Assembly: GCA_043228905.1 (NCBI GenBank)
Contig: JBHGNT010000009.1
Location: forward strand, 6,448,001 to 6,512,000
DNA from: Azolla caroliniana
Lineage: Eukaryota > Polypodiophyta
DNA length: 64,000 bases
Direction: 5' to 3'
This document shows positions 1 to 11,683 of this stretch, piece by piece (the first letter of the stretch is position 1; every line of letters begins with the position of its first letter). Position numbers and translations under genes: made by a program. The notes beneath the pieces were generated by a model, which made no database searches, was not told where the DNA came from, and was given only the letters and a program-made list of their open reading frames with translations.

Positions 1-1505
1 CGGTGCAGCCGTCAACATTTCCTTTAGTCTCTGGACCGCCTCTCTGTGTTCTTCGCCCCATTCGTATTTCCTGCCTTTCTTTAGCAAGCCGTAGAGTGGC
101 TTGGTGATATGTGCATAGTGCAGAATCCATATATGGTAGAAGGCGTATGCTCCCAAGAACCGCTGGACGTCCGTGACGGATCCACACTATTCTTTCATGG
201 CCGGGATGGCCTCTACCTTTGCTAGGGACGTTTTTCGGCCAGATGGCCCGCACAGGTGGCCGACCACAAAGATCTCCAGTTGCCCAAAGGCCGAGTTCGC
301 CCGGAGAAGGTAAGCCGAGCACCCTCAAGCTTCTGAAGTATCTTCTCGCAGTCGGAGATGTGGTCCGTGACAAACCTTCGACATCTGTTTGCTCTAATCG
401 ACTCATCCTTTGTGTCCTCCGGTCACCCCTTGATAGGAATGTTGTCTAGGAATGGCATGGTGATGTCCTGGGTGCAGTCCCTCAATACTTTGTTCATCAC
501 ATTCACCATGTGCGCCACCAAATTGGTCCCTCCTTGCGGTAGGGTACACATCCGAACTAGGCCAAGAGGAGTTCGCATCGTCGTTATGTCTTTGCTTTTG
601 ACGGCTAATTGGAATTGGTTGTACCCCGAGTATAATTCTCCGACCGAGTATATGAACCTTCTGGCAAAGGCCTCCACGAATTCGTTGATTGACAGCCCGA
701 CTCCCGTATTGTGAATGGTCACTTTATTGACCGGTTGCAAGTCTTGAATGAAGCGCAGTAAGCCGTTCTTCTTTTGTACTGTAAACCACCTATTTGAGTA
801 AGGGGCACTCGACGGCTTGAGGATGCCCAACTCCATTTTTTGCTTAAGAAGCTCCATCAACTTCGGGAGGTGAGCTCTAGGTACCTGAATCGGATTGAGA
901 CTCCATGGCACGTGCGGTACCATGAAGATTACCATTGGTTCGACAATGGTTGGGTCGACGCACTTGATCTCTCCCGGCGAGAATGCGAAGGCTTTTCCAT
1001 GCTTCTCGAGCATCCCCATGAACCGGTCCTCTTTCTCCGGTAGTAGGAAACCAACCCCACCGTTCTTCAGCTCTCGTAGCATCTTGTTAGTGAATCGGTG
1101 TCCTATGCCGACTGGATCTCGCAAGCTTGGGTCGGTAGTGACCCCCTTTATTCGTTCCCAGCTGCACTCCGGGAAGGGAGCCGCGACTGGCTTCACCTTC
1201 TGGTCCACAGACTTGTACTTTTTGTCCACGTGGGCGGTCTAATGCGCCCCGATTTCCCTCTGGAAGTTCATGATGACTTCGTACATCTCGACTGAATTAA
1301 TCGGTATGATCCGGTCTTCACTTAGACCCCTTTCGACTACCCTCTCGATCTCCCCAAGGGTGTCATCGAATGAGACTACCTCCACGACGTCGCCAATCTC
1401 CTCGTGGGGGCCCAAGGCTCCACACTCCTTCAAGCTCCCTTCGACTCGTTTCTTGTTCCGACCACTAATGCCAGTTATGGTACAACCTCCGTTGTCAAAG
1501 AACAA
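1..1505 (-). pseudogene. G1 linker and reverse transcriptase
   Basis: 1505-1239 is the linker between protease and RT; 1229-423 is the RT palm and fingers, with APYSNRWFTV, KKNGLLRFIQDLQPVNKVT and LYSGYNQFQLAV in the order expected for Ty3/gypsy RT. The catalytic YxDD equivalent reads FLDN (PFLDNIPIKG), so the second catalytic aspartate is asparagine. Bases 1-422 hold the RT thumb in other frames and the element continues beyond the left edge. The enzyme would copy element RNA into DNA; this copy should be inactive. Confidence 0.8.
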
Positions 1506-1915
1506 AATTTTCCTACCTATACTACAGGTGTGGGGTTTGTTCCGGTCGTCCAGACTATCGCGGCCCCACGCCTTGATAGCCCTTTTTAAAAATCCTCTTA
1601 GCTGTCCTTGTCGAGAGTGTCTCTATTGCGCTCATGGTTTTGTTGTATTGTCAGTAACTAAATGGAGTGACGAGCGTCTTGACTCTTCACCCTTGCATAG
1701 GCCGAACCATTGTGCAACACTTTGGTTTCCATTCGTGCGGCTGTGATATATGGCTCGCTGAGGATGACCGGATGAGAGGATTTCTCTTGCACGAAAAAGT
1801 GTTGGTCTATGTCAATGTCACCGACCCTTACTTGTACATTCAGGCAAGCCCCGTGTAGCTCCTCCGTGGCCCGCGTAGCCGCGCGTATCTTCCACCCGTG
1901 CTTGGTGTTGATTGG

Positions 1916-2152
1916 TCATTTGCCCTTTTTGAAGAAGTCAATGGACATTAGGTTAATTTCCGACCCATGGTCAATCAACGCCACCACTGGCTCCTTCACA
2001 TCCCCGATCCGAACCAGGGTTTCTGTCGTTGCTCTGGCCCAATGTGGCCTTGTGTAGTGGCTTTCCGCAAGCTCGTCCTCTGCGGCCACCTCGTCGAACA
2101 ACGCTGCCCTTACTCGATCGGCTTCTCTAGTTTTGCCTTTGTCGCGATCCAC
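1916..2152 (-). pseudogene. G1 aspartic protease fragment
   Basis: Minus-strand segment reading HYTRPHWARATTETL followed by VALIDHGSEINLMS. The position and context (after gag, before RT) identify a retropepsin-type protease. The active-site triad reads D-H-G instead of the usual D-S/T-G, and the same D-H-G is seen in the other copies, so it is a family trait and not damage here. The rest of the protease and the linker to RT (about 1239-1915) continue in other frames. Confidence 0.7.
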
Positions 2153-2488
2153 TTCCTTGTTACGAGATCCACGATGCCATCGTGGAACTCTCTTCTTGCT
2201 ATGCCTAGCACTTCTCTCAATGTGAGTTCTACGCGACTATCGAGGATTCACTCTTCTAGGACCTTTCGTAGGTCTGTTGTTTTCTCGATTTCCGAGCTTA
2301 ACCGGAAACTCAGAACCCTGCCCTTTTCTCTTTCTTGAGATCTAGCCGGAGCAACATCGTTCTCCTTAGGTTCGCTCCGGGTATCATACCTCCCCGAAGG
2401 GCTCGCTCCTCCGGTCTTTTTGGACCAGGACCTCGGAGTTCTGGCAGGTAGCTTCTACAAAGCTGGTTTTCTCCTCAACTGGGTCGCT

Positions 2489-3700
2489 TCATCCAATGAC
2501 ATCGCATACGCGTCTTTCTACGCGGTTTGCTTCCCCCCTTTTCAACTTCCTTTCGGAGAAGGTCGCCAGTACCACCGGCCAAAATCCGGGGTTTCCATCA
2601 GGGCTAGTGGCCTTTCCACCCACGTGGATGCTAGTCGAGGCCGAGTAGTGGATAGCCTCGATGTGCCATGCTGCAACCTCCTCCATCAACCTCTTCATGC
2701 TACCTCGTCTGGTGGTCACTTCGAGCATTCTGCGCGGGTCACTCGTGTGCACCCTGCCATTCCAAAGGTACAACACGTCGTTTTTCAGTGCTTCGCAGAA
2801 GTCGACATAGTCTCTCTGGGCGTGATCGACGAGATCACACCATAAGCACCTTTGGTTAACCAACGGCCTCCGGTCGCACGGTTGGCCTCTATTGCCCCTT
2901 TGGGCCCGAGCGATCTGGAGATCGCGCATCATCTTCATTAGCTCCTCTAGAGTTGCGCCCCTGGATGGTCCCGTGATTACGTTGGTCGGGGCCTGGCCCG
3001 ACTCGAGCCACTTTCTCATTTCTTCTATTCGGGTTGGTGCCAACTTGACCCTTGTCTTTAGGGTCGAACCGACTGTCGACGACCCCTCCTCTTTCTAGTC
3101 TCGCCGTTTGTCGATCCGACCGCATACTCCTTTGACCACAACCCAGTCAACTGTGAGCCCTTCGTTCGTCTCCAAGAGGAGACCCACATTATCGCGGTCA
3201 AGCAAGTCGAACGACTTAACAAACAACAAAACCTTGCTCATGTCAAGCACGGTCTGGACTAGTGTGGAGAGTCGCATGAACCGCGACTTGAACTCCTGAA
3301 GGAGCGCAGATGCGTTCCGACCTTTGCTAGGGTTGTCAACCCAATCCATGAAATCTTTCTTTGACAGCTAGAGCGAGTCCTTGAACCTATATCGTTCGAG
3401 GATACGTCCCTCGAAGTTCACCCAATTGCGGTAGTCCGCTTGTACCTCAAGCACTTCTGCATGGATGCTTGGCGTTACGACCCGAGGAAACCTGGTCAAT
3501 CGTCTATCTTCCGGAATATTCTTCATATGGATCTCAGCCCCGTAGGCCTCCACGTAACTCGTGGCGTCTTTCCCATTAAACCGGCTTATCTTGTCGACCG
3601 TTGCTTCTATGGCCCTGTTAAGGGCACTCGTGCCCCCGCGAGCGCTAACTAGGCGGTCTACCGCCATCGCCATTGCTTCGGAGAGTTCGTTTCCTCTCAT
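2489..3700 (-). pseudogene. G1 gag, broken
   Basis: Gag-like sequence in three successive minus-strand frames (3700-3368, 3349-3095, 3043-2489). The first has the family start MRGNELSEAMAMAV and a conserved FNGKDATSYVEAY region; the second continues with NPSKGRNASALLQEF. The third carries a CCHC-type zinc knuckle starting CLWCDLVDHAQRD, in which the last cysteine is replaced by tyrosine. Gag would package element RNA into virus-like particles. The frame breaks and the lost knuckle cysteine indicate decay. Confidence 0.75.
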
Positions 3701-3726
3701 CTTCGGATTCCTTTGCCACCCCTTTT

Positions 3727-3743
3727 CATGTCGGGTTCACCAA
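3727..3743 (-). other. Candidate primer-binding site of G1
   Basis: On the minus strand TTGGTGAACCCGACATG lies three bases after the LTR end. The same TGGTGAACCC motif follows the LTR ends at 33787 and 40209, with a degenerate form near 34934. A tRNA-primed site should start with TGG, as this does, but I cannot match the rest to a plant tRNA 3' end from memory. Confidence 0.55.
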
Positions 3744-3746
3744 TGA

Positions 3747-4503
3747 TGTCGTGGAATTACATGCGGATGTGTAGAAATGGGGCAGGACCACGAGGGTCTT
3801 GAACCAAGGAATCAAGCAAAGAGGAGGAATATCCCTTGCGTTGTGTACACATAAACTGTAGACAGAATAGAGAGGGACAGGAGTGAGACGGTCGTAGGTC
3901 ACCGTTACAACGCAATATGATGGAATTGCAACACAGGACAACAGAATAGAATAACAATATTAGTTAGAACGTGCGCGTGATGCGCAGGGAGTACAACTAG
4001 TTTGAGTCGGGAATAGAGCTTTGAGCTCTACACTAAACACACGCAAAGTGATGACCCTCTGGTCGGGAGCACACGGGTGTCTGATGAGAGCATAGGATGC
4101 ACCTTCCAGGGTTCATTCGTCGGTCATAATCAGAGAGAGATAGAGAGATCGAGAGAGCTTCGGTACCCTGAACGACTGAGTTTTCTCCCCCCTAAAACAT
4201 CGATCCTAAAACAGTCTGGGGCCGCCCCTTTTACAGCATAAGGGACGGTTACATCAGGTTTTAATGACCTTTTGTTGTCCCTCTAGATTCTCTTCTTGAT
4301 CTTCTCCCATTATCCCCCCTTTTATTCTCCTCCACCCGCGTGATATTAAAGCACCTATTAAAGTCTAACTTCCTAGTAATCACCAAAACCCTATCACTAC
4401 TTAGTATTTACACATGTTAGTACAAAAGGGGGTGCACTTGTGCACACCCACGCTCACACGCATTTGGCTATGTTTCCCCTTGTGGCTTGAAATCTTCACG
4501 ACA
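3747..4503 (-). repeat. 5' LTR of G1
   Basis: A 757-bp segment beginning TGTCGTGG and ending TTCACGACA on the plus strand, the inverted TGTCGT/ACGACA termini shared by the G family. Between this LTR and gag lies TTGGTGAACCC, the sequence that follows the LTR in the other G copies. The LTR has no recognisable genes; short open frames in it are chance. On its right it abuts G2 coding sequence. Confidence 0.75.
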
Positions 4504-6080
4504 CCGTTACCGGAGGATAGTTGGCAATGGATGAAGGAAGTTAGCAAGGATCCGAGTCTGAGAAACCCGAAATCGATAGGTCATTTCTTCACTGATGAAT
4601 CGAGAGGGAAACTCTGATCCTGGAAGAATGGCTCCTTCTCCCCAAAGAAGAAGAAAGGTTTAGGATGATGCTTGAGAGACATGGAAAAGCCTTCGCCTTC
4701 TCTCCACAAGAGATCAGATGTGCTGACTTGAAGATTATAGAGCCGACGGTGATATTTATGGTGCCTCATGTACCTTGGAACCTGAAGCCGATAACCGGTT
4801 CCAAGAGCTCACATTCCGAAGTTGATTGAGCTTCTAAAGGAAAAGGTTAGGATGGGAATTCTTGAGCCGTCCAATGCTCCCTACTCCAATAGATGGTTTA
4901 TGGTGCCGAAGAAGAACGGGTCCTTACATTTTATTCAAGATCTCCAACCCGTCAACAAGGTGACGATCCGAAATGCCAGAATTGGTCCAAGCGTAGATGA
5001 ATTTTCCGAGGCCTTCGCTGGAAGATCAATCTATTCCATTGGTGATCTCTATTCAGGCTATGACCAGTTTCAATTGGCGGTCAATAGTAGAGACATAACA
5101 ACAATGAGGACGCTGATCGGGTTGGTAAGGATGTGCACTTTACCCCAAGGTGCGACAAACTCTGTAGCCCACATGGTGAATGGCATGAACAAAGTGTTGA
5201 AGGATTGTATCCCTGATATCACAATGCCCTTCTTAGATGACATTCTGATCAAAGGATGGTTGGGGGAAGAGAAAGATGAATCGAAAGATGAAGATGGTTG
5301 CTGAAGATTCGTCATCGATCATATAAAGGATAACGAGAAGGTGTTGCAAAAGCTTGAGGATTAAAATCTCACATTTTCGGGAGAGAAGTCTGCATTCGCT
5401 CAACCAGAAATATTGGTGGTAGGACACTTATGTGGATCTTATGGCCGGAAGCCATCTCCATCCAAGGTGAACGCTATTCAAGATATGAAAGAGGAATATG
5501 TGTCTCAAACAGAGGTGCGAAGATTCTTAAGAGCATGTGCATTCTATTACATATGGATTCCACACTATGCCCATGTCGATGAACCATTGTATGGACTACT
5601 AAAGGAAGAAGTTCGAATGGGAAGATGAGCATACCTATGCGGTTCAAAAGTTAAAGAAACTATTATTGGAAGCTCCAGCATTGTGCAAAGTCGACTACAC
5701 CGAAGGTACCCCAATATATGTGACAGTGGATACGAGCCCAACTGTAATTGGATGGGTGATAAACCAAGAAGACAAAGAAAAAATCGGTATGCAATCCGAT
5801 TCGGTGCACAGGTGTTGACTGAAAGACAAAGAAAGTATGCCCACGTAAACAGAGAGCTATGGGGGATAGTATCTGTGGTTAAAACTGATTGTGACTACAC
5901 CTTCTCGAAATAGAGGTCATAATTGAAACCGATTGTCTACCTATTGTCGGGATGATATCTGGTTGTGCTACACCGGATATTGCAATGTTGAGATGGATTG
6001 CCTATATCAAGTCTCTCAACCCCGAGATTCGACATATAAACGGGAAGCATAATGTGGTGGCCGATATGTTGTCAAGGGCA
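4504..6080 (+). pseudogene. G2 reverse transcriptase and RNase H
   Basis: The linker (PLPEDSW, then DPSLRNPKSIGHFF) is followed by frame changes and an RT core at 4822-5304 with APYSNRWFMVPKKNGS, LYSGYDQFQLAV and PFLDDILIKG. This is the only G copy in the window with both catalytic aspartates of the FLDD motif. The thumb continues at 5400-5620 (HLCGSYGRKPSPSKV, CAFYYIWIPHYAH), and RNase H at about 5690-6080 in further frames (VLTERQRKYAHVNRELWG; MLSRARYEGEED). At least three frame breaks make it non-coding. Confidence 0.75.
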
Positions 6081-6384
6081 AGGTATGAGGGTGAAGAAGA
6101 TTTGCGCTTCGACGAAGAGGATGTTGGCCTAAACTTCTGTATGGTTTCTTGTGCTCGAGTGCTAGTAGTGTTTAGAGTAGAAGATTATGAGGGTGAATTC
6201 ATCGAAATTGGCAAGTACTTGAGCTCTCTTACAAAGGATGAATCATGGTCAAAGGAACACTTCTACCGAATTAGGAAGAAGGCCTACAAGTTCTTCCTCA
6301 AAGAAGGAAATCTACGGAAGTTTCCAAAGAGGAAGAAACAAGATCGAGAAACTCTAATTGTTGAATTTCATGATAGTGTGTGGG
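6081..6384 (+). pseudogene. G2 integrase N-terminus, left half
   Basis: Sequence between RNase H and integrase, reading KHNVVADMLSRARYEGEEDL at its start and VEFHDSVW at its end. In G4 the same place reads AYHESPWAGHRGTWATF, so the coding sequence is cut immediately after the tryptophan by the chromovirus insertion. It continues as AGRRGIWATF at 12140. Confidence 0.75.
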
Positions 6385-6492
6385 TGTCAAGAATAGTACT
6401 AAAACAGAGAGAGAATTAGTACTAGAGAAGGGAAGTACTATTAGTACTAAGAGGGCGGGACTGCGTAAGACTCTCGAGAGGGAGGAAAGAGA

Positions 6493-6498
<6 letters not shown>

Positions 6499-6554
<56 letters not shown>
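6499..6554. repeat. GA microsatellite in chromovirus LTR
   Basis: An uninterrupted run of about 28 GA units inside the left LTR. The right LTR has only a few units at the same place, so the run expanded after insertion. Confidence 0.95.
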
Positions 6555-6557
<3 letters not shown>

Positions 6558-6798
6558 TGAGGACGATAAAGAGATGATGATAACAGATGATATATTATAG
6601 GAAGAGTAAGTACAAGATGGCTATGAGGCTTAAGACTGGTGTTGAACCAATTTGGTTCAACATAATGCCTAGTGCCTTCTTTTATAGTGTTCTCAGGAGT
6701 AATCCTGAAGCTTCTAGAATGTTCTAGAGAAATCTGGAATATACATTAATTTCCTATAATAAAACTTAAATGAAAATAATATCCTACGTATTACAATA

Positions 6799-6860
6799 GA
6801 TGGTATAATGGTCAAGAGCTCGACCCGTATAACATAAGGTCATGGGTTCGAGTCTTGCCA
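6799..6860 (+). other. tRNA-like module, antisense, chromovirus left LTR
   Basis: Plus strand GATGGTATAATGG through GTCTTGCCA. It shows an A-box-like TATAATGGTCAAGAGC, a D-stem-like GGTC...GACC pair and a B-box-like GGGTTCGAGTC ending in TTGCCA. It is antisense to the element and sits ten bases from the LTR 5' end. The acceptor and T stems do not pair well, so I do not call it a functional tRNA. Confidence 0.6.
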
Positions 6861-6862
6861 TA

Positions 6863-8422
6863 TCATGACACTATCTCTCCCTTAAGACGACGAGTGGAAC
6901 GAGTCGGCGCTGATTGCGAATTGGGTTTGTCTGGATACTTTCGGTGGAACTCAGCAAGAAGATCCTGAGCATTGGCGACATGCTCAATGGGTTCCCAAGT
7001 ACGTTCGCTTGGACTATAGCCGAGCCAATCGATCAAATAATAAAGTTTGTTGCAAACTAGTTTGGAATCAAGGACGACAACAACTTCATACTCCGGGCCG
7101 GCTTCCAACTCAAGCGGGGGCGGCGGTGGTGTAACACGATCGGGAATAGTGTTTGCTTTATAAGGTTCAAGAAGAGAGCTATGGAAAATCGGATCTATCT
7201 GAAGATGCGGAGGGAGATCAAGGTGGAACGTGACATCATTAACCTTACTAGTAATACAGAAAGGACCGAGTCGTCGATAATCCAACTTGTCGCACGGTCG
7301 AGTAGTCTTGATGTGACGACATAAGAGCCATACGCGATCTCCGATGGCAAAAGAGGAGGGAAGTCGATGATGATCCACATAAGTCTTCTGTGTGTGTTGA
7401 GCATGACGAAGATGAGTAGAGAGATCCATTTGGATCTTGCGTAGCCTCTCCAAATGATACTCGGCACGAGGATTGGCATGTAGCTCCGGGGTGTCGATCA
7501 CCGACCAAGGAGGATGAGAACCGGTGTAAGCATAAAATGGGGAGACCCGAGTCGAGGAGTGAACAACATTATTATATGCAAACTCTGCAAAGTGGAGAAT
7601 CTCGGCCCAATCGTCCTGTTGATAACTCAGAAAACACCGGAGATATTGTTCCAACGTTTGGTTTGTTCGTTCCGCCTGCCCATCGGTCTGGGGATGGTAG
7701 CCGGAGGAGAGGTTGCAAGAGACCTTGAGCATCTTGAAGAGATGCTGCCAAAATTTGGAGACGAATTGAGGTCCTCGGTCACTGATGATACTGTCTGGGA
7801 GGTCATGAGGCCGAAATACCTCACGCATGACAAGGACGTCGGTTTCCTCGCTAGTGATAGTCTTAGTACACGACACAAAATGTGCCATCTTGGTTTATCA
7901 ATCGACGACGGTTAAGATAGCATCGAACCCCTTCGAGACCGGTAGATATGTGATAAAATCAAGACAAATAGACTGTCACGGCTTACTTGGAATCGGTAAG
8001 GGTTCCAACAAGCCATATGGATGGTGTCGGGGCATCTTTGCTTGGCAGCAAGCATCACAAGTCCGAACGTAGTCGTTGACGAAACGTCGCATATGGGGCC
8101 ACCAAAAAGATCGTTGAACGAGATCCAACGTCTTAGTACTACCAAAATGTCCCGCCGTATGGGTGTCGTGGCAATTTTGGACGATTTGAAGGTGACAGGA
8201 GCAATCGGGGACATATACAAGGTTTTTAAAGAATAACAAACCATCATGATATTCGAATTGTCGGTAGTCCATACCTGGTTGTTGAGATTGGGAACAGGAT
8301 GCCCGAGAGGTATCAATGTGCGCCAGAATGTCTTGAGCAAAACTGTCTTCCAATTCGCACGTATGGCATCGGTAATCTGAGAATCCATTGGGGTGTGAAA
8401 AATCCGCGTTGTGTGCAATCAT
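6863..8422 (-). pseudogene. Chromovirus integrase with chromodomain
   Basis: 8422-7976 carries the HHCC region (HDTHTAGHFGSTKTL, then CDACCQAK). After a stop the catalytic core shows CLDFITYLP, IISDRGPQF and GQAERTNQTLEQYL, giving the three D, D, E residues; two tandem stops lie between the first D and MAHFVSC. The C-terminal chromodomain reads YEVVVVLDSKL and LIDWLGYSPSERTWEP. Chromodomains of such elements bind histone marks and direct insertion. The frame ends with a TGA a few bases inside the 3' LTR, so the polypurine tract GGGAGAGATAG is itself translated. Confidence 0.9.
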
Positions 8423-8439
8423 GTTGGTCCCAAGATTAC

Positions 8440-10447
8440 TTAATTTTGATTATCAAACGCTGGATCACCAGGAAGAGGTGCAAGATATGAACGTCGTAAT
8501 AGCGCGTCTACTTTTCCTTGTTGCTTCCCCGGTCTATATGTGATTTTGAAGTCGAAACGTGTGAGAAATTGAGCCCACCGAGCTTGCCGTCGATTTAGCA
8601 CCCGAGCGTTCTGGAAATAAGCAAGGTTTTTGTGATCACTAAAGACGATGACCTGATGTGGAGAGCCCTCTAAGAAATGCCGCCATTGCACAAAGGAATC
8701 CATGATGGCTAGTAACTCCTTGTCATGTATTTCGTAGTTGATTTCCGCGACATCGAATTTGCGCGAATGGAAAGCTACAGGATGTAACTCTTCTTTATCT
8801 CCTTGTTGAGAAAGGATGCTACCGAGGGCGAAATCCGATGCGTCGGCCTCCATGATGAATGGTTTCTTTGTATCCACATGAGCTAGAATAGGAGCTGATG
8901 TAAAGGCTTTCTTAAGATGCCGAAAAGCCATGTCCGCTTCATTGGACCAAAGAAATGCTTGTCCCTTCTTCGTAAGTTGTGTGAGAGGTAAAATAATATT
9001 CAAGTAATCCTGTATAAACTTGCGGTAGAAGTTAGCAAAACCTAGAAAACATTGTATATCTCGTACCGGCCGTGGAATTTGCCATGCTAGCACAATTTGG
9101 ACTTTAGCTGGATCCATGGAGATGCCCTTTGAGGAGATGACGTAGCCTAGAAATTCCACTTGCTTGCAGTCAAATCTACATTTTTCTAGCTTGGCATAAA
9201 GACCATTCTCGCGGAGTCATTTTAGTACTAATAGTACATGAGAATCATGCTCTTCCTTGGGTCTTCAAATAAATCAATAGATCATCCAGATAGATGATCA
9301 AACAGATATCCAAGAGGTCTCTGAATATATCATTTGCCATGTGTTGGAAGGTCACTGCGGGTGCATTGGTTAGACCGAACGGCATAACAGTATATTCGAA
9401 ATGCCCATACCGCGTGCGAAAGGCGGTCTTCCATTCATCTCCCGATCAGATCCGCACGAGGTTATATGCTCCAAGTAGATCGATTTTTGCAAAAAATTTG
9501 GCACCATTAACTCACTCTAAAAGACTTGATATAAGAGGAAGTGCATACCTATTCCGGATGGTGACTTTATTTAAGCTGCGGTAATCAACGATGAGACGAA
9601 GTGAGCCATCTTTCTTCTTGACAAAGAAGATGGGTGCACCGGCTGGAGATTTTGAATGACGAATAAACCCACATGCCAAGTTCTCCTCTATGTAGGCTCG
9701 AAGGACTTCTAACTCGGTGGGGGATAAGTTGTAAATTGGTCCCCATGGTGGTTCTGCTCCCGGTTGTAGATCGATGGGACAATCATAGGGACGATGATGA
9801 GGAATAGTACCGGCTTTTACTTTGTCAAATACATCGGCATAAGGATGATATTTCGTCGGAAGTTGTACTAAGGATTCCTCCTTAATAGTGTTGGAAGGAT
9901 GTATTGATATTGCAAATAGGAACATTGCCTCCTTGTGTCCTTCGCGTAATTGACGTAGTGAAATGGTCAAAACTTGAGGAATAGATTCTTGGGATTGTCG
10001 ATGTTGGACTTCTCTTGTTCTCCAATCTATGTCTGGATTATGTAATTCAAACCAAGGTAATTCCAAGACAATGGGATGCTCTGGACTACTAATTATATTA
10101 AATGCTACTACACACACAAAACTACTTAGGACAACTTGAATGGGTTCTGACTCTTCTACAATATTCCCGGAAGCAATGGGACGACCATCAATGACTACTA
10201 CAGATGTGGGGCAAGGAATTTTTCTTAAGGATATCTGAGAAGCTTGGGCAAAATTTCGATCCATGAAACAAGAATTAGCTCCGGAAACTAGAAGTGCTAG
10301 GACATGTACTGGGGGAGTACTTTTAGTACTAACCATGACTTGGGCTAGGAACACATTGCTAACTTGCTTGGAGGTAATGGAACCACTAATGGGCTGTACA
10401 GATCTAGGGTTGTCCAACCAAACGACTCCTATTTTGGCTGGACTCAA
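8440..10447 (-). pseudogene. Chromovirus protease, reverse transcriptase, RNase H
   Basis: Frame 10447-9512 holds the protease ([13 protein letters not shown]) and the RT N-terminus ([17 protein letters not shown]). In the protease active site the expected aspartate codon GAT reads GTT, giving V-S-G for D-S-G. A TGA at about 9511 follows [11 protein letters not shown] continues to an intact YLDDLLIY near 9280-9296. RNase H at 9159-8440 has EADASDFALGSILSQ and the VFSDHKNL motif. The enzyme set would make DNA from element RNA, but the protease substitution and stops argue that this copy cannot do so. Confidence 0.88.
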
Positions 10448-11627
10448 TCGTTTAACTCTTCATCTAATTGACTAAGGATTTCAAATTTGTTTGAGATACT
10501 TGGGCTATTAGTACTATTAAGACTATCAAACACTCTATTAGTACTATTAATACTATCAGACACTCCTAAGGCAAGAATTGACTCAGGTTTAGTACAAGCT
10601 ACGATTTGATTTACCTGTCTTCTTGGCCTATGGGGACAATTGATTGCAATATGCCCTGGTCCACCGCAATAAAGACATAATCGATTTGCACGTCGTCGTT
10701 GCTTTTCTTCTTCCGATAACGGGCCACGTCGACGCATGGTATCGATCTCCATCGGTGTCGAAGTATTTACTTGAGGTATGTCTTGTGCAAACGGTTTAGC
10801 CGCGACTGAGGCGTAAGTGGGCTCCGGCCTAGAGCGTGGTATCTGTAATTGACGTTCTGAACGCCGTTTGAAAAGGCGGTTGTCACATCGGACTGCTCGA
10901 CTAATTGCCTCCGTAAGAGACTTTGGTTCTTTGGGGAATGTTAGAAGTAGATCTTTGACATCGTTTAGTGAAACTACTCCATTAGTGAAACTGCTCCATT
11001 GTGCCTGATCATCCCAGGGGATATCTGAAGCGAGTAGACGGAAATCTGCCGCGTAGGCAGAGGCTGGACGATCGCCTTGACGCAGTTGTCGGATTTTGTT
11101 TATTGCCGTCCGGATGTTGTCTGTATCTCCAAAGCAAGCTTTAAACTCACTAATAAAGTCTTTAAAGTTATTTAGTAAGGGCGATTGTTTTTCCAGAAGC
11201 GGGGGAAACCATGCCAAGGCTGAGCCGTGAAGCAACGTGCTTATTAGGCCAACTCGGGATGCATCAGTGGGATATGGAGAATGATGCATTTGAATGACTA
11301 AGCGTACCTGATTGAGGAATCCCCTAATTGCGATCGTGTTCCATCAAATTTCACAGGAAGTCCAATCTTGGGCTCTTTATGAAATCCGTGGGGACTTGAT
11401 CCTTGTTGTTGCAACGTTGCTTCAAGTTGTTGCACACGTAAAGCTAACTCGCCATGTTGTTGTTGCAACTCCCCATGTTGTTGCTGCGTTTGATGTTTTT
11501 CTAAGGCAATTTGTTGAAGATCCCCTAACAACCGCTAGTTTTCTTGTTCCAAGGCAACAAATTTTTCTTTTAGACAGTATAGCTCGGAGAAAACGGATTG
11601 GTATTCTTGGGCGCTAACAGAAGCCAT
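10444..11627 (-). pseudogene. Chromovirus gag with zinc knuckle
   Basis: Starts at ATG 11627 (MASVSAQEYQSVFSELY). Codon 31 is a TAG (11537-11535), after which the frame stays open through a glutamine-rich coiled-coil-like stretch to about 11300. A frameshift there leads into the main gag domain (11289-10444) with HGSALAWFPPLLEK, a capsid-like FKACFGDTDNIRTAINKIRQ, and a CCHC knuckle CLYCGGPGHIAINCP. Gag forms the particle and binds RNA. One stop and one frameshift separate it from a whole protein. Confidence 0.85.
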
Positions 11628-11683
11628 TGTATAGAAAAAGGATAAGAGGATGAGGGAAACCAAAAGAAAGACTAGAGAGGAGG

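Larger units (their letters stand above)
1..4503 (-). mobile_element. Ty3/gypsy element G1, 5' LTR through reverse transcriptase
   Basis: LTR retrotransposon on the minus strand, entering the window at its 5' LTR (3747-4503) and leaving at the left edge inside the RT thumb region. Gag, protease and RT follow in order from right to left. Its 5' LTR ends exactly where the coding sequence of another copy (G2, plus strand) resumes at 4504, so G1 is read as nested inside G2; the left junction lies outside the window. Several stops and frame changes show that it is not coding-competent. It belongs to the same family as G2, G4 and G5, identified by the shared RT signature FLD(D)IxIKG and protease signature ALIDHGS. 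Confidence 0.85.
4504..6384 (+). mobile_element. Ty3/gypsy element G2, first segment
   Basis: Plus-strand gypsy sequence starting abruptly in the protease-RT linker at the right end of G1 and stopping inside the integrase zinc-binding region at the left LTR of the chromovirus. The same element resumes at 12140. Gag and protease must lie left of the window, beyond G1. Confidence 0.85.
6385..6870 (-). repeat. Chromovirus 3' LTR
   Basis: 486 bp, TGTCAAGAATAG to ATCATGACA on the plus strand. It is nearly identical to the LTR at 11698-12139; the length difference is mostly an expanded GA run at about 6499-6554. It contains a TATAAAAG box and palindrome TTGAACCAATTTGGTTCAA (6642-6660), and an antisense tRNA-like module at 6799-6860. 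The polyprotein stop codon lies just inside it. Confidence 0.92.

Noticed and set aside
6799-6860. Functional tRNA gene in the chromovirus LTR
   Set aside because: A- and B-box-like motifs are present, but the acceptor and T stems do not pair and the module is repeated in every LTR copy. Reported as a tRNA-like module only.
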